From Adineta vaga (taxonomy: Eukaryota; Rotifera), in the NCBI GenBank assembly GCA_021613535.1, contig CP075492.1, positions 19,964,001-20,028,000 of the forward strand: a stretch of DNA of 64,000 nucleotides. The letters are read 5' to 3'. Under the pieces are notes generated by a model. It did no database searches. It was not told the origin of the DNA and was given only the letters and a program-made list of their open reading frames with translations. Positions 20,601 to 31,290 of this stretch are shown here, one piece after another; position 1 is the stretch's first letter, and each line of letters starts with the position of its first letter. A program made the translations under genes and the position numbers.

Positions 20601-21890
20601 CTTATAATACATCAGAAAATCTTCTTATTTCTGACAATGATAGTGGTGGATTCTCACAATTTTTATTAAGATATTCATTACAAAATCATAATAGATATAT
20701 ATTAGTAATAACAACAAATCATCCAAATGTAACAACATCTTTTTCAATTGTTGCATCGGGTTCATCAACTGTCCATTTTATTAATATGAACAATCCATCA
20801 GCATTAACGACCGGAAGTTCATCTTCACAAGTATCTACGACTTGTAAGTATACTAAAATTATATAATTACTGTGTAAGACGATCTAAAAGAAGTATGATG
20901 GACGTACGGCGGAAGTACAGAAGTCTCGCTTTTTCCCCTTGGTTGAAGTACATAAGGATAAAAAGTTTAACTCATTCCCTTTCCATACACATGTAACAAA
21001 CATGTCGAAAACTGCTTATCATAGACGTAAGAGACATTCTAGCAAGAGTTGGTCGAAACAAGAGCTCATCACAGGCAGGACAGACACATTTAATTAACAG
21101 CTAGTGAATAATTAATATTTATTCTAAGTTTTTTTTCTGTTAAATCTGTAAGTTCAATTGATGGAAAAAAGTCACTTAAACAGTAATAACAGAAACAAGA
21201 ACAAAAGAAATAGCTTAAGTAAATGTAATGTTGAATGAAAAGAGAAGCACAGATGTTCATGGTGGCACGATATGGTGAAACCAATTCAATGTTTCAATTG
21301 TACTATAATGAGATTTGACAAATATGATTAATTAATGAGAAAAATTCTAATCCAAAACAGTTACATTCGGAAAAACTAAAGACACTTTTCTGATAACCAT
21401 CGTGTCATGTTTTCTCTCTATTATCATTTCTGCGCGGCAGTGGTCAGTTTTTTTCAATCATAATGGACACATCTGGAGAGATGAGAACACCAACCTATTT
21501 ATATGTAATAACATATTGAGAAAAACCTAATGTATCATCTTGAGGAAAATTGCAGTATCATATACATATACATATATTCAATATTGTATGTTTTACAATT
21601 GTTTATATTAATAGTTTTGTGTCATTCTATTTTAAGATAAAGATATCATCTGTGTAAAGATCTGTAACAGAATAAAAAGACATTGAAATATGAGATATTT
21701 TATAATATATCGATTATATTATAGTTTTTGTAGAATTTTATTAAAGAAGATTTGTTTCATTTAACATGTGTTTTTTTTTATAAAACTTGAAATTTTCTAA
21801 ATTTTAGCGTCAGCTTCTAAACAATCAAGTATAATGTTATTTTTATTATCATTCAATATGTTCTTAATGATTAAATTCAATTTAAAATAG
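17671..21890 (+). CDS. astacin-family zinc metalloprotease, secreted, GPI-type tail
   Basis: Eleven exons join in phase: 17671-17745, 17806-17842, 17936-17988, 18041-18116, 18166-18317, 18368-18470, 19048-19119, 19176-19424, 19499-19942, 20388-20843 and 21808-21890. Exon 1 is a signal peptide. FEGDILLPP resembles the astacin propeptide switch region (the FxGD Asp). The zinc site [22 protein letters not shown] is split by the intron between exons 6 and 7, and the Met-turn is SIMHYGKY. Two related beta-rich modules follow (exons 9 and 10, each with D.YGYLYLKSFN and ILVLTTH-like strings). The last exon gives a hydrophobic C-terminus without a charged tail, suggesting a GPI signal. Known role: extracellular endopeptidase. 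Introns carry a SINE (20062-20366) and a CAAGGGG end (20941). Catalytic residues look complete. Confidence 0.85.
20062..20366 (+). mobile_element. candidate tRNA-derived SINE in an astacin intron
   Basis: The head holds an A-box-like TGGCTGATTGA (20071-20081) and, about 30 bases on, a B-box-like GTATTCAAACC, spaced as in tRNA-type polymerase III promoters. The body is unrelated to any gene. The 3' end is GTTATTATTATTC. The 7-mer ATTCTAA is found on both sides (20055-20061 and 20367-20373) as a possible target duplication. No second copy is seen in the window, so the family status rests on the promoter boxes. Confidence 0.55.
20880..20941 (-). mobile_element. solitary CAAGGGG-type element end
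   Basis: Read on the minus strand from 20941: CAAGGGGAAAAAGCGAGACT followed by CTGTACTTCC-like units. It matches the left part of 16366-16460. No partner end was found nearby. It lies in the last intron of the astacin gene. Confidence 0.5.
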
Positions 21891-22809
21891 TGCATAAAAA
21901 TGAACATCTGACTTTTATTTATAAAATATTAATTATATTGTATCATTTTAAGAATGGGTTGCTTTATAGCTTTTTTTCTATTATAGAATAAATATTAATA
22001 AAAGGTTTTATTAACGAAAGAAAATTGTGAACAGTCTAATTTTTTTTAATGAACGCTATTGATCAACTATGTTGATCCTGAATATGAATATGAGAAGTAT
22101 TCTTACGAGGGACCGGTTCCAACTGTCCATTCGCTTTTGATTTCAGACTCAGTGCATAAAAAAAGATCTTGGTGAAGTATGAAAAGTCCTAAAATGAGAA
22201 GGCCTCATAGGCCTTCTGTCCAGAGTTATAGGTATTTTACTAAAATTCTAGGCTCACATATGGTATGTACGATAGAATTGAATGGCGATATTTTGATCTG
22301 AGATTTTGCTCACAAAATAGTCTATTGATGAGTAGAAAGTCCTGAAAATTTCAGCTCAAAATAATGTTCTTTTGTCAAGATACTATAGTATCAAAAATCA
22401 TTCATATCCAATCTTGAGGGTGTGGATGAAGACTGAACACCCGCACCCTCCAATTTCGCTATTCCGAACTAGTTCCACCACGACTACTCCGATCAACGAT
22501 CTAACCATAATCAAACGATTTCCACACATATCAGGGTTGTTGAAATTTACGAGTTTTAGTATTTTATAGATTACATGATAAAACATCAGGCGTGGAGGGT
22601 TGATGTTCTATAGAATTGAACGAGTAGTTATGTTGTTTGTAGTTAAGGGCGATGCAGTTGTACAAGTTCATACCAGTTTTCGTTGCTCGTTAGGAGAAGC
22701 TCAAGATAGATTTCGAAACATTATATTCAGAGCCCGTTTTAAGCTGTTTTTGGAACTGTACGTGTTAGATTTGGGTAATATATTTAAAGAGATAATCATA
22801 AAAAGAATC
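21891..22809. other. intergenic stretch
   Basis: Contains a perfect hairpin of AGAAGGCCT arms near 22197-22217 and the telomere-like hairpin at 22413-22450. The hairpin lacks a run of T and cannot be assigned a function. No gene is supported. Confidence 0.45.
22413..22450. repeat. telomere-like hairpin, short
   Basis: The left arm ATCTTGAGGGTGTGG and the right arm ACACCCGCACCCTC flank a spacer of about 10 bases. Confidence 0.75.
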
Positions 22810-23447
22810 TTAAACATTATAAATAGACATTCGTTTCATTTTGATTTTATGTACACTCTGTATTCGTAGAGATACGATGACATTTTCAATAGCAGGATTG
22901 TCATCAGTCATTAAAACTTCTTCTTCAAGAATATCTTCACGCATTCGCATGCGAACGACAACAAATGCATTCTGAGATTTAAATGGTGATATTAATTCAT
23001 CATGGATTTGTTGTACTGCAATCTTTCCACCACCACTTTCACGAATAAACAAATCATTCGAATCACGTCCTCGACAAAATTGATTGTTTTTATCAATTTG
23101 AACTACATCATTCTCTGTATAAATGGCTCGCCATGTTGTACAAGTATTATCAATCATTGGATATGTTCCAATCTCCCATGTCACATTCCAACCATAACCT
23201 AATTCTCCCTTGGGATATGTATCAACTATACCATGCCAAGTACCAGTCCAATTAGTTTGAACTGTTCCAGATGAATTTATTGGCCAACCTTTAAATACAA
23301 CAGTTCGTATCAGTTAATTCTAATTTATGTTTAAAATACCAGCTTGTTAGTACAAATTATCATTCAATACGTACCATTAATATTCTTACAATTGATGAAA
23401 ATATTTAGAAATAGAAAGATGAGTAGACTATGTTTGAATTTATTCAT
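22810..23447 (-). CDS. small secreted protein, two exons, unrecognised family
   Basis: Exon 1 (23375-23447) starts at ATG 23447 and encodes a signal peptide MNKFKHSLLIFLFLNIFIN. A GT(ACGT)-AG intron follows, and exon 2 (22810-23288) completes the frame in phase for 183 residues. The mature part has GTWHGIVDTYPKGELGYGW, WEIGTYPMIDNTCTTWR and FCRGRDSNDLFIRE, a conserved-looking aromatic/Gly pattern with a pair of Cys. It looks like a small extracellular beta-rich domain. I cannot name the family; the intact splice sites and signal peptide support a working gene. Confidence 0.65.
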
Positions 23448-23881
23448 TGATAAAAAATATATTAATTTGTCTTGGCGTGTTAGTATCAATACTTTTTGAC
23501 ATACATATATATATGTAAAAACAGAGAATATCTTTTGTTAATCTCAATAAAAATATCAACCAAAGGATTAAATCTTTGACATAATATAAGAATATTTCAA
23601 CTTTACAAAACGATTTTGTTAAAAGAAGATCAATCATATGATAGTATAATAAAATCTTGTGGGTGTTCTTAAGTCTTCGATATCGATATCTATAGAAGAA
23701 AATAGCATAACTTCATAGGATACCATTCGAGATACTTTTTCAATAGTCAAAGAAGCATAGATGTATTTGATCATATTATATTCTTCTTTTGAATTCTGAT
23801 AACATTTAAAAAATTGCGTCGCATATTTCTATTGATATAATTTTTGATTATAAATAATGAACACAAAAATATTCTATATTT

Positions 23882-24383
23882 TCAATAGTTAGTAGCGAGG
23901 ACGTCCGTACCAGAGTGTATGTTCTCGATTATTTTCATATTCTCGAAAACGATCCCAAGTATTCGCGAATGGTTTGAATCTGGCACGCTTTCAATAACAT
24001 CGAGAACTACTCTAACCATAATTGCTATGCCCGTGGTTGGTAAAAACTTCAACGTATCGAAGCCCCAACAACAGCAGTGGTGCCCAGAATTCTTGACATT
24101 CGGATGATAAATAGGATCTACGAGAGTTATAGTAGGTCGTTTGAATGGATAGCCCTCTGGTAGTTGAATACGGTTCTGTTCTAGGTAAAATTCAACCATA
24201 GATGACGTGTGAATTTTTATCTAAGCGGATCCAATTGAACATCATTTCATCCCGACTAGGTGGCGGTTCACCACTTATAACATGTACTAATGGATCGTAC
24301 TCCAATATGAATATACCTTCAGATTCCAACAGTGCTAGTCCACGAATCTCAGTAATTAAATAATTATATTCGTTACTTTGCAT
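23882..24383 (-). pseudogene. E2-like (UBC/UEV) gene broken by a frameshift
   Basis: From ATG 24383 the frame gives an RWD/UBC-like start (NEYNYLITEIRGLALL...MMFNWIRLDKNSHVIYG) and hits TGA at about 24192. The next frame then continues the UBC fold with VEFYLEQNRIQLPEGYPFKR, the P-rich turn, IYHPNV (HPN) and a CCC cluster where the catalytic Cys would sit (GHHCCCWGFDTL). The join needs a one-base shift and has no splice signals. The NGxICLDIL signature is absent, so even the intact ancestor would have been an unusual E2 or a UEV-type variant. Confidence 0.6.
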
Positions 24384-25104
24384 AAATATGAAGAATTTCA
24401 AGTTGAGTAAGATATTGTGGAAGAATACTATTGAATTGATTTTCAGTACCATATTTAAGAGTAAGCGAAGGAAGATTAATATCGAACATTTTATCATGCC
24501 TTATTAAAATGAGAGAAAGCTTTCATAACATCTTTGAACGTGAAGAAATCAAAAATTTCAATAGGTAATTTTTCTTAGTCGTTTTGTTTGTGTTTTATAT
24601 ATATTTATATGATTTGGTTTTTTTCTTTCAAATTTTTATTTATAATTTTCTTTCTTTTTCATTCATATTGATTAATTTCATTAGTTTTGGAAACGACTGA
24701 TTTCTTTTCCATTAAAAATATAATCTATTATGACCAATTACGAAGATTTTGATAGATAAAACAAATTTTTTCTTCTAAAATCATTAGAATCTATTTCATA
24801 TATTCAAATCTTGAGGGTGTGGGTGTAAATCATAAATAGATGTGCACTCACCCATACCCTTTACAGGAGATAATGATCTAATTAAATTTCAAGAAATCGT
24901 GTAAAAGAATTCAAAAATGACATTGCAAATTGTTTACTTCATGAATTTCTATCAACTATAGGAAAAGAAAGAAAAACGATTGTTATGGTAATGCATAAAC
25001 GAAGAAAGAAAGAAAGAAAGAAAGAAGAAAAATACATTAGCACGTGTTTGTTTCTTTTACGACGTATACGTCAATATTTCTTTTTAATAATTTTATAGAA
25101 ACAA
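24384..25104. other. intergenic stretch with hairpin and AAAG microsatellite
   Basis: Holds the telomere-like hairpin at 24807-24861 and an (AAAG)n run at about 25000-25026. The P450 starts immediately after. No gene is seen. Confidence 0.45.
24807..24861. repeat. telomere-like hairpin
   Basis: The left arm ATCTTGAGGGTGTGGGTGT and the right arm GCACTCACCCATACCCTTT flank a spacer of about 16 bases. The outer ATCTTGA matches several other copies. Confidence 0.8.
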
Positions 25105-26700
25105 ATGATTTTCGTATTGATAATCATTACTTTCATTTTATTATTATTTTATTTGAAACAGAAATATTTTACTTTTCATGGTCCTATACCTGGTTTACCG
25201 CCTCAATTTCTATTTGGAAATTTATTTCAATCAGATTTTTTTAATGGTAACTCTCCACCTCAGATTTTATCAACATTCAAAAAGTGTTTTGGTGATATCT
25301 TTCAATTTTGGTTTGGTCCTTACCGTTTTATTATTGTTAATAATATTATTGATGTCGAACATGTATTTACTCATAGAAATATTTATGATCAAGGTGATAT
25401 ATTTATCGAAAAATTTAGTGTCAGTTATTCTCAAAGTCTTATTTCAATTAAAGGTTTGTTCCCTATATTATTTTATTTCTATATAGAATAATCTTTAGGT
25501 GATCAATTCAAACGACATGCTTCGATTATTTTACCTTTATTTCGACGTAATAAATTCGTTCACAATTTCGATTTAATTATTAATTGTACTGATAAATTAT
25601 TAACCAAATGGCGTAAAACAACTGATCATAAAACGATTCATATTGATATTGTAAATCAATGTCATAATCTTGTACTTGCTATTTTTGGATTGATTGGATT
25701 TAATTATGATTTAGAAACACTTGATGATGATGATGATGATAATATTTCAGAAAAGAATGAACTTACTCAAGCATTACGAACGATTATCAATAGTATTATG
25801 AAGATAATTGCTTTACCAAAAATTATAGCAAAGATCTATGTTACTTTCAGTTATCGACAACGACAAGCACGAACAATTATTGAACGATATATCTATAGAA
25901 TGATTGAATATGAACAAGTAATTAATTTTAAATCGATCAAACAACGAAAGCACACATCTTTAATTGCTTCATTAGTTGATTCTTTAGAAAAGAATGAAGT
26001 TATCGATGAAATGGTAGCTTTTTTAATAGCTGGTTTTGAATCAACATCATCGACATTAGCGTGGTTTATTCATCTAATAAGTAAACATCCACAAGTACAA
26101 CAAAAGATCAAAGCAGAATTAATAGCTAAAGATTGTCTTCATGATTTATCACTTGATCGTCTTCATTCTCTAGTCTATCTGAACTGTGTAATCGATGAAG
26201 TACTTCGATATATTCCACCTGCTACTGGTACAATTCGTACATTAACTATGAATGATCGATTACCTGCAACGAATACTCAATTGTTCAAAGGTGATTCGGT
26301 GATGATTCCATTTTATAATCTTGCACATGATTCTCGATATTGGTCGATTGATCCAGAAATTTTTTATCCTGAAAGATTTCTGACTGAAGATAAAAATTAT
26401 CATCCTTATGCATTCATTCCATTCGGTGGTGGTCATCGTCAATGTGTTGGACAAGATCTTGCTCGATTCGAATTGAAAGTCATTGTTGCTCGATTGATGC
26501 AATATGTCACATTTCGTGATGGCGGTTCGCAAATCAATACTGGTGGACATTCAATGGGACTTGCTATATTACCTAAACATATAGGGGTGTTTATTGACTT
26601 CGAATCAAGTAGGAAAAACACGCAAGTATCAGATTATGAAAATTTTAAGAAAACATACTCAATTGAAATTACTTTATGGAACGACGCGAATGATCGTTAA
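25105..26700 (+). CDS. cytochrome P450 monooxygenase
   Basis: Two exons (25105-25453 and 25499-26700) give 516 residues, normal for a microsomal P450. The N-terminus is a membrane anchor (FVLIIITFILLLFYL) followed by a Pro-rich hinge HGPIPGLPPQ. The I-helix oxygen-binding motif is AGFESTSSTL, the K-helix ExxR is EVLR, and the PERF motif is YPERFL. The haem loop is FGGGHRQCVG with the ligand Cys. All key residues are present. Known role: NADPH-dependent oxidation of lipophilic substrates at the ER with P450 reductase. The style resembles animal CYP3/CYP4-clan proteins, but I do not assign a subfamily. A run of Asp codons sits at about 25724-25741. Confidence 0.9.
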
Positions 26701-27419
26701 GTGAGAAAGAAATTTATTGAATTAGCATTCAGACTATTACAAAATTCAATTTTTTTAAATTTCACGTAAACGAAATAGTTGAGTTTGAGTTGCTTCAGTG
26801 CCTGTGAATTGTATATGGCAACAGCTACACAATGATTTCGAAGGATATTCATTACATTGAAAAAGTTTTGATGAAATAATCGAATTATTAAACAATGAAT
26901 ATAAAAAGAAGCCTAAAACAATATAAGAATGTTTTCTAAAAAAACGAATCTTTTTTGTATTAAACTTAATATATAATTGATTGAAACAACTAAAATAGCA
27001 AAATTATTGATTTGAAATAATTGTTGTGGTGTGGGTCTTGTTTGAATTCTAATTTTTGTTATTGTTGATGAAAAAGTTCAATAAATATGTTTATACTAAA
27101 TGCGAGAAGAAGTATTATTGGCAAAATTATCTGAAAAATCATTAGTAAAATTGGCCACATCTTTAGAAAAATAATTGAGAAATATTACACAAATTAATAT
27201 GAAGAAACTTTACAATAGAATAAAAGTATTGATATGTCGGACTAGTAGAACACAAAGTTGCATCACCCAACAACATTCATTCATGGTAATACTAAGCGAG
27301 AATTAAGAATGGCAGACAGCATTACAATGATATATGCACCAATAAAAACTCTTTTTCGGTTATAATTTTTTTAATTTGAAATGGAAATCGAATTGATAAT
27401 AAAAGCTAAGCTATTGAAT
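26701..27419. other. AT-rich intergenic stretch
   Basis: No gene or RNA feature supported. It ends at the telomere-like hairpin at 27421. Confidence 0.5.
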
Positions 27420-27420
27420 A

Positions 27421-27476
27421 TTGAGGGTGGGGATATGGGTTAAAGTTTCTTTTCAATCTATTACACTCACACCCCA
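27421..27476. repeat. telomere-like hairpin, diverged
   Basis: The left arm TTGAGGGTGGGGATATGGG and the right arm ACACTCACACCCC enclose a 25-base spacer. Confidence 0.7.
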
Positions 27477-27680
27477 AAACCTTAGAAGAGGAGAACGTGA
27501 AAGAATATATGTTCGTTGTCGCGTGGCTCTCTTCACTGTATGACTAATGCATAGTCGGCTTTATTTGGTTTTTTTATCATTCTCTTTGCTCGGCTTTTTC
27601 CTTTCGAAAGAGTCATTTCGACATATAACATGCATATTTATCCAACAATGCAGCTTTCAACTATTGCATTCGTTATATTA

Positions 27681-27985
27681 AGGTGTGGGTGTGGGTGGGA
27701 GTATTACATGCATCTTAGAACCACCCACATCGTTATCCTTACCCACACCCACACCCGCATCCGCACCCGCACACACATTGACATTCTCACCCACCCACTT
27801 TCACTCATACCCGCCTATCATCTCTCACCCTCTTCTTGGAGACGGGAGATGGAGATGCGGGATATGCATATGCCGCTATCCACATACTCCAAAAATGAGT
27901 AAGAAATTCGAAATAATATTAGGTAGGGATTCTTTCAGGGTATCCACAGGCATCTCCCGCCATCCCCAATCTGCGGGATATGTGA
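27681..27985. repeat. largest telomere-like array with a second GGGAGATGCGGG inverted repeat
   Basis: GGTGTGGGTGTGGGTGGGAG (27682 onward) is followed after a spacer by about 75 bases of CCCACA/CCGCAC variants (27720-27830). A second pair of arms follows: GGGAGATGGAGATGCGGGAT (27843 onward) and, inverted, the TCTCCCGCC / CCAATCTGCGGGA region at 27950-27983. Both sets are imperfect inverted repeats. No protein-coding signal; the open frames here are translations of the repeat. Confidence 0.7.
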
Positions 27986-28086
27986 CACCACTTCAATAAA
28001 TACCTAAATTATTTGTTGCGAAGATAATAAATAAGGATATATTTGTGTTAGGACTAGTTGAAAATCATAGAGAAAAATAAAAGGAT

Positions 28087-28134
28087 GAAGGGTGTGAGTG
28101 AGTAAGGCGTGCGTACAAGCTTCACTTATATCCT
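28087..28134. repeat. degenerate telomere-like hairpin
   Basis: AAGGGTGTGAGTGAGTAAG and the inverted CTTCACTTATATCCT form weak arms just downstream of the ART-TPR stop codon. Confidence 0.4.
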
Positions 28135-28163
28135 GAATAGATAAGAGAAAAAACCCCTTGACT

Positions 28164-29930
28164 TTATTCGACTGAATCAATCATTTGCTCTAGCCGATCT
28201 ATAAAAACTTGATCATTTGGATCAGTATCCGACATGGTTTGTCGTAGCAATTTGGCAGCTGTTTTCGCATGTTGAACAGCTTCGTCTGAACGATCGAGTT
28301 CCTTCAATATATGTGCGATGAACAAATGGTTGTTCAATATGTTGGTTATTGGCATTGGTTTTGTTTGTTGAAAATGAATAATCGCCTCTTGATAATAAGC
28401 GAGTGCCATTTCATAGTTTTTCATATTTTTATAACTAGACGCCATGTTATAATAAGTAATTGCAAGATTCATATGATCATTTGGTGTATATTCACGATCG
28501 ATGGCAAGTGACTTTTCTTGATACTCTAGAGATTCATCGTATCTCTTCTGCTCATTTAATAAGACTCCTATATCATTATATATTTTTGATCGTTGTCGAT
28601 AGTTAGGCGCAGTTGTTTGCAGCTCTAGACGCAATGCCTCTTGGAACCTTTCCATAGCAGCGTCGAATTTCTTTTGAGCTTGTAGAAGACCTGCAATTTT
28701 CAATAAAATAAGTTGAAATATTGAATCATTCATTTGACGATGACTTTTAGCAATCTCTAATGTACGCTCGTACAAATCAATTGCTCCGACAGTATCGTTC
28801 ATCTTCTCTCGAATCGTAGCTAGCTGATGATAAATAAGCTCTATATTTTCAATATCAGTTTGTAATGTTTCATTGAGTAGACGATTGTAGAGGATTTCAG
28901 CTGTGGAATATTGTTCCATGAGCATTATCAATTTCGCCATTTCAAACATTAACGTCGATCCTTCAATATTTTTTCGTGTTGCTTGCATAAGTTGTCGTAA
29001 ATGCTTATCACGAATACTTAATGGACGTAATTTCACGTGTAAAATACTATTCTTACCTTTTAACGTCTCTACCTGTTCGATCCGGAATACAGTATTTATG
29101 GAAAATATGTATTCGTCTTCTGAGTTATCAAAGTAACTAAGATCATCAATACAAGCGAATGGGACTGAAATACTGGTTGATGATTCAACTATGATAGAAA
29201 ATAGTACAGCTGTTTCAAATCCATCGCGGAGCGCTTGACGAGCATTCTTGACAGCTTGTTCATAATTTGTGTTCACCGAAATGAATGTATTAAATGATAA
29301 ATATTCATTATTTGCAGTTTTCTTCAATTTACCGTAATCAACATAAGTCAAGCCTTGCCCAAGATAGACAGTTAATGTACTCGTTACTTCATCACTATTA
29401 CGACTAATATGTTCCAATTGTCGATGAAGTTTCTGTATGAAAAATCCCATACGTAATAAATTAAGAACATCCTGAATGCGTAGAGCCTCATTAATTGTAT
29501 GATGAATGAAACCAGGACGCGTGTACCACCAGATAATTGAATGTTTATGATACTCCCGACCAAATTTATCAAGCTCGACCATATCATTGTTTTGGTTGAG
29601 TTCAGTTGTTTCCTTGAAAAAATTAATGAATTCGTTCTTAGAATTTTGTTGATCAAATTCCATTCTAAGCAATAGTTCTTTGAGTAATTGAGCATAAATA
29701 AATGAATAATCACCAGTTTGTATACCATCAATACTAGTGATTGTGGAAAGAACTCTGATTGACGTGACATCCATCTCTTGAGAGCATTGGTTTGAGTCGC
29801 ATTTTGTCAAAGTATCGGTAATAGCGAGGAAGAATACGAAAATAGAGAAAAAGCAACTCAACATTATGGAGCAATTCTTTGAATGATATGTATTCGATAA
29901 AAAATTTTCTTTTATTTGTGAAAGAATCAT
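28164..29930 (-). CDS. arginine-type ADP-ribosyltransferase fold plus TPR repeats; triad Arg missing
   Basis: A 588-residue single-exon protein. A hydrophobic segment at about 23-40 suggests a signal peptide or anchor. Residues 130-310 form an R-S-E-class ART domain: WWYTRPGFIHHTINEAL, LTVYLGQGL, SFNTFISV, and EDEYIFSINTVFRIE with the ExE pair at 271-273. In active relatives the first motif is YRGQ; here residue 190 is Leu, so the NAD-binding Arg is absent. The S-T-S motif is also altered. Residues 330-588 hold about six TPR units (AIDLYERTLEIA, AMERFQEALRLE, SLEYQEKSLAID, ALAYYQEAIIHF). Known role of the family: NAD-dependent mono-ADP-ribosylation. Inference: this copy may be inactive, a binding or scaffold protein. 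ART-TPR fusions are numerous in bdelloids. Confidence 0.82.
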   Translation of the reverse strand: MILSQIKENFLSNTYHSKNCSIMLSCFFSIFVFFLAITDTLTKCDSNQCSQEMDVTSIRVLSTITSIDGIQTGDYSFIYAQLLKELLLRMEFDQQNSKNEFINFFKETTELNQNNDMVELDKFGREYHKHSIIWWYTRPGFIHHTINEALRIQDVLNLLRMGFFIQKLHRQLEHISRNSDEVTSTLTVYLGQGLTYVDYGKLKKTANNEYLSFNTFISVNTNYEQAVKNARQALRDGFETAVLFSIIVESSTSISVPFACIDDLSYFDNSEDEYIFSINTVFRIEQVETLKGKNSILHVKLRPLSIRDKHLRQLMQATRKNIEGSTLMFEMAKLIMLMEQYSTAEILYNRLLNETLQTDIENIELIYHQLATIREKMNDTVGAIDLYERTLEIAKSHRQMNDSIFQLILLKIAGLLQAQKKFDAAMERFQEALRLELQTTAPNYRQRSKIYNDIGVLLNEQKRYDESLEYQEKSLAIDREYTPNDHMNLAITYYNMASSYKNMKNYEMALAYYQEAIIHFQQTKPMPITNILNNHLFIAHILKELDRSDEAVQHAKTAAKLLRQTMSDTDPNDQVFIDRLEQMIDSVE

Positions 29931-30222
29931 TTATTTGTTCTCTTCTATGATGAGTAATATTTGCTCATTTTTATAGCCAAAAAAATACTTGGTTGTCAAT
30001 CAACAAAAGATACCATACATATAATTATTCATCGTAAAAATGACGCATTGTTTTTGGCGACATTCGATTAAATTCTGTTAAATGTGCATCAGAAGTAATC
30101 ACGACAGTCTATCATCTAATTCTATCGAATCTTATTTTGGGCATTCTACACCCGAGTTAATATTGATCGAAAATGATGCCAGTATGTCCTGAGAAAGTGT
30201 GATTCACATCAGTTGCAAATAC

Positions 30223-30261
30223 AGTGGGTGGGTGTGGGATAAGATAGTACACGCACACCCT
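30223..30261. repeat. telomere-like hairpin, short
   Basis: The arms GTGGGTGGGTGTGGG and ACACGCACACCCTAAA are separated by about 10 bases. It lies directly before a 5'-truncated coding fragment. Confidence 0.7.
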
Positions 30262-30274
30262 AAATACGAATACA

Positions 30275-30571
30275 TTGCATGTTCAAAGTCAATTTACATG
30301 TCCTGGTACAACATTTTTGCTCAATGAAACTATTCCTATTCCTAGTGATTTCAGTAGCATACTATTATTTTTGGGAGATTCAATTGATATTACACTTAGT
30401 CAAGATAGTCGTACGATTCAACTTAATAATGTAACATCTTCTGAATGTAGCGAAGTTGCTATACGAAATGAACCTATACCCAACACATCGATTGGAGCTA
30501 CTGCTACCATCAATTTGACATTCGTTTCTCTCTTGTTTGGATTGATAATCATCAAACTATTTATCAACTAA
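30275..30571 (+). pseudogene. C-terminal fragment of a membrane-anchored protein
   Basis: The frame has no ATG at its start and emerges from the hairpin at 30223-30261. It reads QFTCPGTTFLLNETIPIP, one more Cys (SSECSEV), two N-glycosylation-type sites (NVT, NLT), and ends with the hydrophobic tail FVSLLFGLIIIKLFIN, a transmembrane or GPI signal. It looks like the last exon of a surface protein whose 5' part is missing. No family recognised. Confidence 0.4.
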
Positions 30572-31290
30572 ACAGTTTTCAGTATCTTTTTTTTGTTTGT
30601 TCTAATTCATATTGTTTTTATTATTCATCCGTTAAATACTCCCGCAAGAAACTTTTTCAACCTTACTTTTTTTTTTTGAAAAATAAATTCATATGACATG
30701 ATCATCGATATCTTCTATTACGAACAAATTAGGATGAGATGAAAGACAAAGATTACTTGACAAATCTCATTTTACGTTAGTATATTATATAAAACCTTTA
30801 GGTGATTTATTTTCTGATGACCATTGTTAAGTTTTCATCGATTTATGAAATGCTGCAATCTGATTGGATTAGACAAACAAACTTTAACGATTTTAAGAGC
30901 CTATAACCCTTTCTTTCTGAAAAGGGAAAAATTTTATACATAAATTTTGAGTACTGTATAAATCGAATATCTCCCTCTAGAGATGCCATGAACAACTAAT
31001 ATTTTAAGCTTGCTAGTTGGGTGTTAATAGCTTTCATTTGACATAGACATATGACGTCTTCTCGCTGATCAACTCACCCTTACAAAATTCACTTTAATTT
31101 TCATTACAAATGGAATCGAATGTTCTAGACTATGAAATTGACATTAAAAAGACAGAATGAGAAAGAAAAATAATGTTTTACAGTTTTTTCTTTTCATTCA
31201 ATAATACATATTTTAAAAGAGAAAGTTTAAATGGAATTTTGCATTTCTTTTTGGAAAGAAAAATCCCCATTTAATTGAGTTTCTATTTGA
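30572..31290. other. AT-rich intergenic stretch
   Basis: Nothing supported between the surface-protein fragment and the first exon of the DUF3431-like gene. Confidence 0.5.

Noticed and set aside
22197-22217. AGAAGGCCT hairpin as a terminator or ribozyme
   Set aside because: No U-run or catalytic core; hairpin terminators of this type do not apply to an animal genome.
27630-27999. Open frames rich in Thr/His/Pro
   Set aside because: They translate the (CCCACA)n array and have no homology-like pattern.
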